A DNA stretch of 7,048 nt from Anaerolineales bacterium (GTDB lineage Bacteria > Chloroflexota > Anaerolineae > Anaerolineales > E44-bin32), in NCBI GenBank assembly GCA_030673085.1, contig DAOVFE010000090.1:1-7048 (forward strand), written 5' to 3'. Under the pieces are notes generated by a model that saw only the letters and a program-made list of their open reading frames with translations, was not told the origin of the DNA and made no database searches. The translations under genes were made by a program, and so were the position numbers. Below, in pieces: positions 5,676 through 7,048 of the stretch (position 1 is its first letter; each line of letters starts with the position of its first letter).

Positions 5676-7048
5676 ATGCCAAAGAAACTAAGAATCCTGA
5701 TCGTTGAAAAAGATAAGGCCGACAGGACGGTAATAAAGCAATTCATAAAGCATGAGGGTCTTCCATATGAGTATAAGTTCGCCGTGTCTGTAGCAGAGGC
5801 GAGGAAGATGCTGGCTGTGAGCCGATTTGACGCCGTACTTATCGATTATATGCTAGATGATGGTAACGCATTCGATATGGTTGAAGAAATTGAAGAGGTT
5901 CCGATTGTCATGATAACAGCAAGCGGTGACGAAGAGGTCGCTGCGAAGGCAATGAAAGCCGGGGTTTCTGATTACCTGATTAAAGACCCGGAAGGCAATT
6001 ACTTGAAGAGTCTGCCGACCGCTGTAGAAAATGCAATAAGCCGCAGACGGGCCGAGGAGGAACTGAGGCGATATCGGGAACAGCTTGAAGAGTTGGTAGA
6101 AGAGCGTACAGCCGAGCTGATTAAGGCGAACGAGCAGCTTCGGGAAGAAGTCGCTGAGCGCAAGCGGGCCGAGGAGGAAAACCTTCGCCGGGCGATTCAT
6201 CAGGAGACTCTCAATGCTGTCATAACCGCCGCGTCAATAGCTCCCGATCTGCCGGAATTGCTAGAGAGTGCACTGCGCCTTACTCTAAAGGCACTTAAGC
6301 TAGAAAAGGGTGGCATATGGGCGATAGGGAAATATGCCATTCAAGGCTTCTCATCCGAAGCTGGATCATTAATTAATCAGTTTTCACAGCTTGCCGAAAC
6401 GGAACTTCTGAGTGCTACTGGTTCTACAGTGGTTAAGGATTGGCGAGAAGTGCCGCAAGGAGATCCACTATCAGCGTTTACTCCATTGGCTACACAATTC
6501 GCGGTCCGCGCTTCAATAACTGCGCCGATTGTAGCTCAAAGACAGCGTATCGGAGGATTGAGCATTTCTTCATCAGAGCAGCGACACTGGTCACCCGAAG
6601 AGGTCGATTTGGTGAGTGCTATTGGCCGGCAGTTGGGCAGTGCAGTAGAAAGGCTGCGGCTGCTGGAAGAAATTCAAGAACAGGCAAGCCGAATGCAACA
6701 GATCATGAACACCATATCGGCGGGTGTGATTCTGCTCGATACAAAAGGGAGCATTCTTGTGGCCAATCCGGCCGCGCATGATTTCTTGGCTGCGGTGATG
6801 CCGCCGGGAAAGCGAAAAGTGGGAGAGGTAGCATCTTTGTTTGAAAGCTTATTAGCGGATGCGACTATAAAACCGTCGCCCCTTAAGTTGAGACATGAAA
6901 TAAGAACAGCAGGCCAGCCTTATCGAATCTTTGAAGTAAGCGCGCAACCAATGGGAACAGGCACCGATGCAGGCGGCTGGGTTCTATTGGTATACGATGT
7001 TACTCAGGAAAGAGAGATCCAACAGCGAATGCAACAGCATGAACGACT
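5676..7048 (+). CDS. REC-GAF-PAS sensor protein, probably a hybrid histidine kinase (3' end cut by window)
   Basis: The frame is open from ATG 5676 to the window edge (457 full codons). It is a cytoplasmic signalling protein with no membrane segment. Residues 5 to about 115 are a receiver domain with phospho-acceptor Asp57 (V-L-I-D-Y-M-L-D-D-G), Thr81 and Lys103. Residues about 123-180 form a charged coiled coil (R-R-A-E-E-E-L-R-R-Y-R-E-Q-L-E-E-L-V-E-E-R-T-A-E-L). Residues about 180-333 are a GAF domain ending in the usual E-R-L-R-L-L-E-E helix. Residues about 338-445 are a PAS domain (I-S-A-G-V-I-L-L-D-T-K-G; V-L-L-V-Y-D-V-T-Q-E-R-E). A helix starts at the edge where HisKA normally follows, so a kinase core outside the window is inferred, not seen. 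ATG 5676 is the first start after an in-frame TAA at 5661. Its ribosome site is weak (AAGG ten bases upstream). Lys12 replaces the second acidic-pocket residue. Confidence 0.85.
   Translation, partial: MPKKLRILIVEKDKADRTVIKQFIKHEGLPYEYKFAVSVAEARKMLAVSRFDAVLIDYMLDDGNAFDMVEEIEEVPIVMITASGDEEVAAKAMKAGVSDYLIKDPEGNYLKSLPTAVENAISRRRAEEELRRYREQLEELVEERTAELIKANEQLREEVAERKRAEEENLRRAIHQETLNAVITAASIAPDLPELLESALRLTLKALKLEKGGIWAIGKYAIQGFSSEAGSLINQFSQLAETELLSATGSTVVKDWREVPQGDPLSAFTPLATQFAVRASITAPIVAQRQRIGGLSISSSEQRHWSPEEVDLVSAIGRQLGSAVERLRLLEEIQEQASRMQQIMNTISAGVILLDTKGSILVANPAAHDFLAAVMPPGKRKVGEVASLFESLLADATIKPSPLKLRHEIRTAGQPYRIFEVSAQPMGTGTDAGGWVLLVYDVTQEREIQQRMQQHER
6048..6179 (+). repeat. 15-base direct repeat within the sensor coiled coil
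   Basis: CGGGCCGAGGAGGAA occurs at 6048-6062 and again at 6165-6179, in the same frame and exactly 39 codons apart. It encodes R-A-E-E-E at the entry and exit of the coiled-coil linker. This is a common pattern where linkers of this family grew by duplication. It is a part of the gene, not a separate element. Confidence 0.7.

Noticed and set aside
5458..5691. 77-residue plus-strand frame overlapping the sensor start
   Set aside because: TTG start with no Shine-Dalgarno site, low-complexity K/E-rich translation and no family resemblance. The internal ATGs at 5515 and 5521 also lack a ribosome site.
5853..6200. 115-residue minus-strand frame
   Set aside because: Entirely antisense to the receiver and coiled-coil part of the sensor gene, whose reading is unambiguous.

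Overview
The window reads as a piece of a bacterial chromosome, probably from an anaerobe. The reasons are a CoA-forming 2-oxoacid:ferredoxin oxidoreductase (OFOR), clear Shine-Dalgarno sites, GTG starts and a large multidomain two-component sensor. The linker style of the sensor (L-E-E-L-V-E-E-R-T-A-E-L ... E-R-K-R-A-E-E) is common in Chloroflexota, Desulfobacterota and other environmental anaerobes. That is only a weak hint, and no taxon-specific marker is present.

Layout. Positions 1-213 are a gene-free tail rich in secondary structure: a large three-tier nested inverted repeat (27-111), then a two-layer hairpin (126-185) whose inner stem is a convincing intrinsic terminator for leftward transcription. 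Positions 214-2663 hold a two-gene leftward operon for an OFOR. The alpha subunit (1542-2663) is read first, and its stop overlaps by 4 bases the start of a fused beta-gamma subunit (214-1545). Both genes start with GTG behind good Shine-Dalgarno sites. Positions 2664-3128 have no convincing gene but hold a strong GC-rich hairpin (2795-2837). Positions 3129-5198 (leftward) encode a 689-residue GT-C-type membrane glycosyltransferase with an extra N-terminal membrane module of about 190 residues. Positions 5199-5675 are a divergent intergenic region without a convincing gene. From 5676 to the right edge runs an open, truncated rightward gene for a sensor protein with the order REC - coiled coil - GAF - PAS. 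It probably continues into a histidine kinase core outside the window.

How the parts relate. The two OFOR genes clearly work together: alpha and beta build the thiamine diphosphate active site, and gamma completes the enzyme core. The leftward operon ends at the terminator around 130-161. No ferredoxin-like delta subunit is encoded in this window, so electrons presumably leave through the beta-subunit 4Fe-4S cluster to a separate ferredoxin. Nothing in the sequence links the glycosyltransferase or the sensor to the OFOR. The sensor is divergently transcribed from the glycosyltransferase, so shared control is possible but unproven.

I do not see a clearly new multi-gene system. The points most worth checking are the beta-gamma fusion with an altered glycine motif, the lysine in the acidic pocket of the receiver domain (the position of the activating CheY D13K substitution), the nested palindrome at the left edge and the N-terminal extension of the glycosyltransferase.
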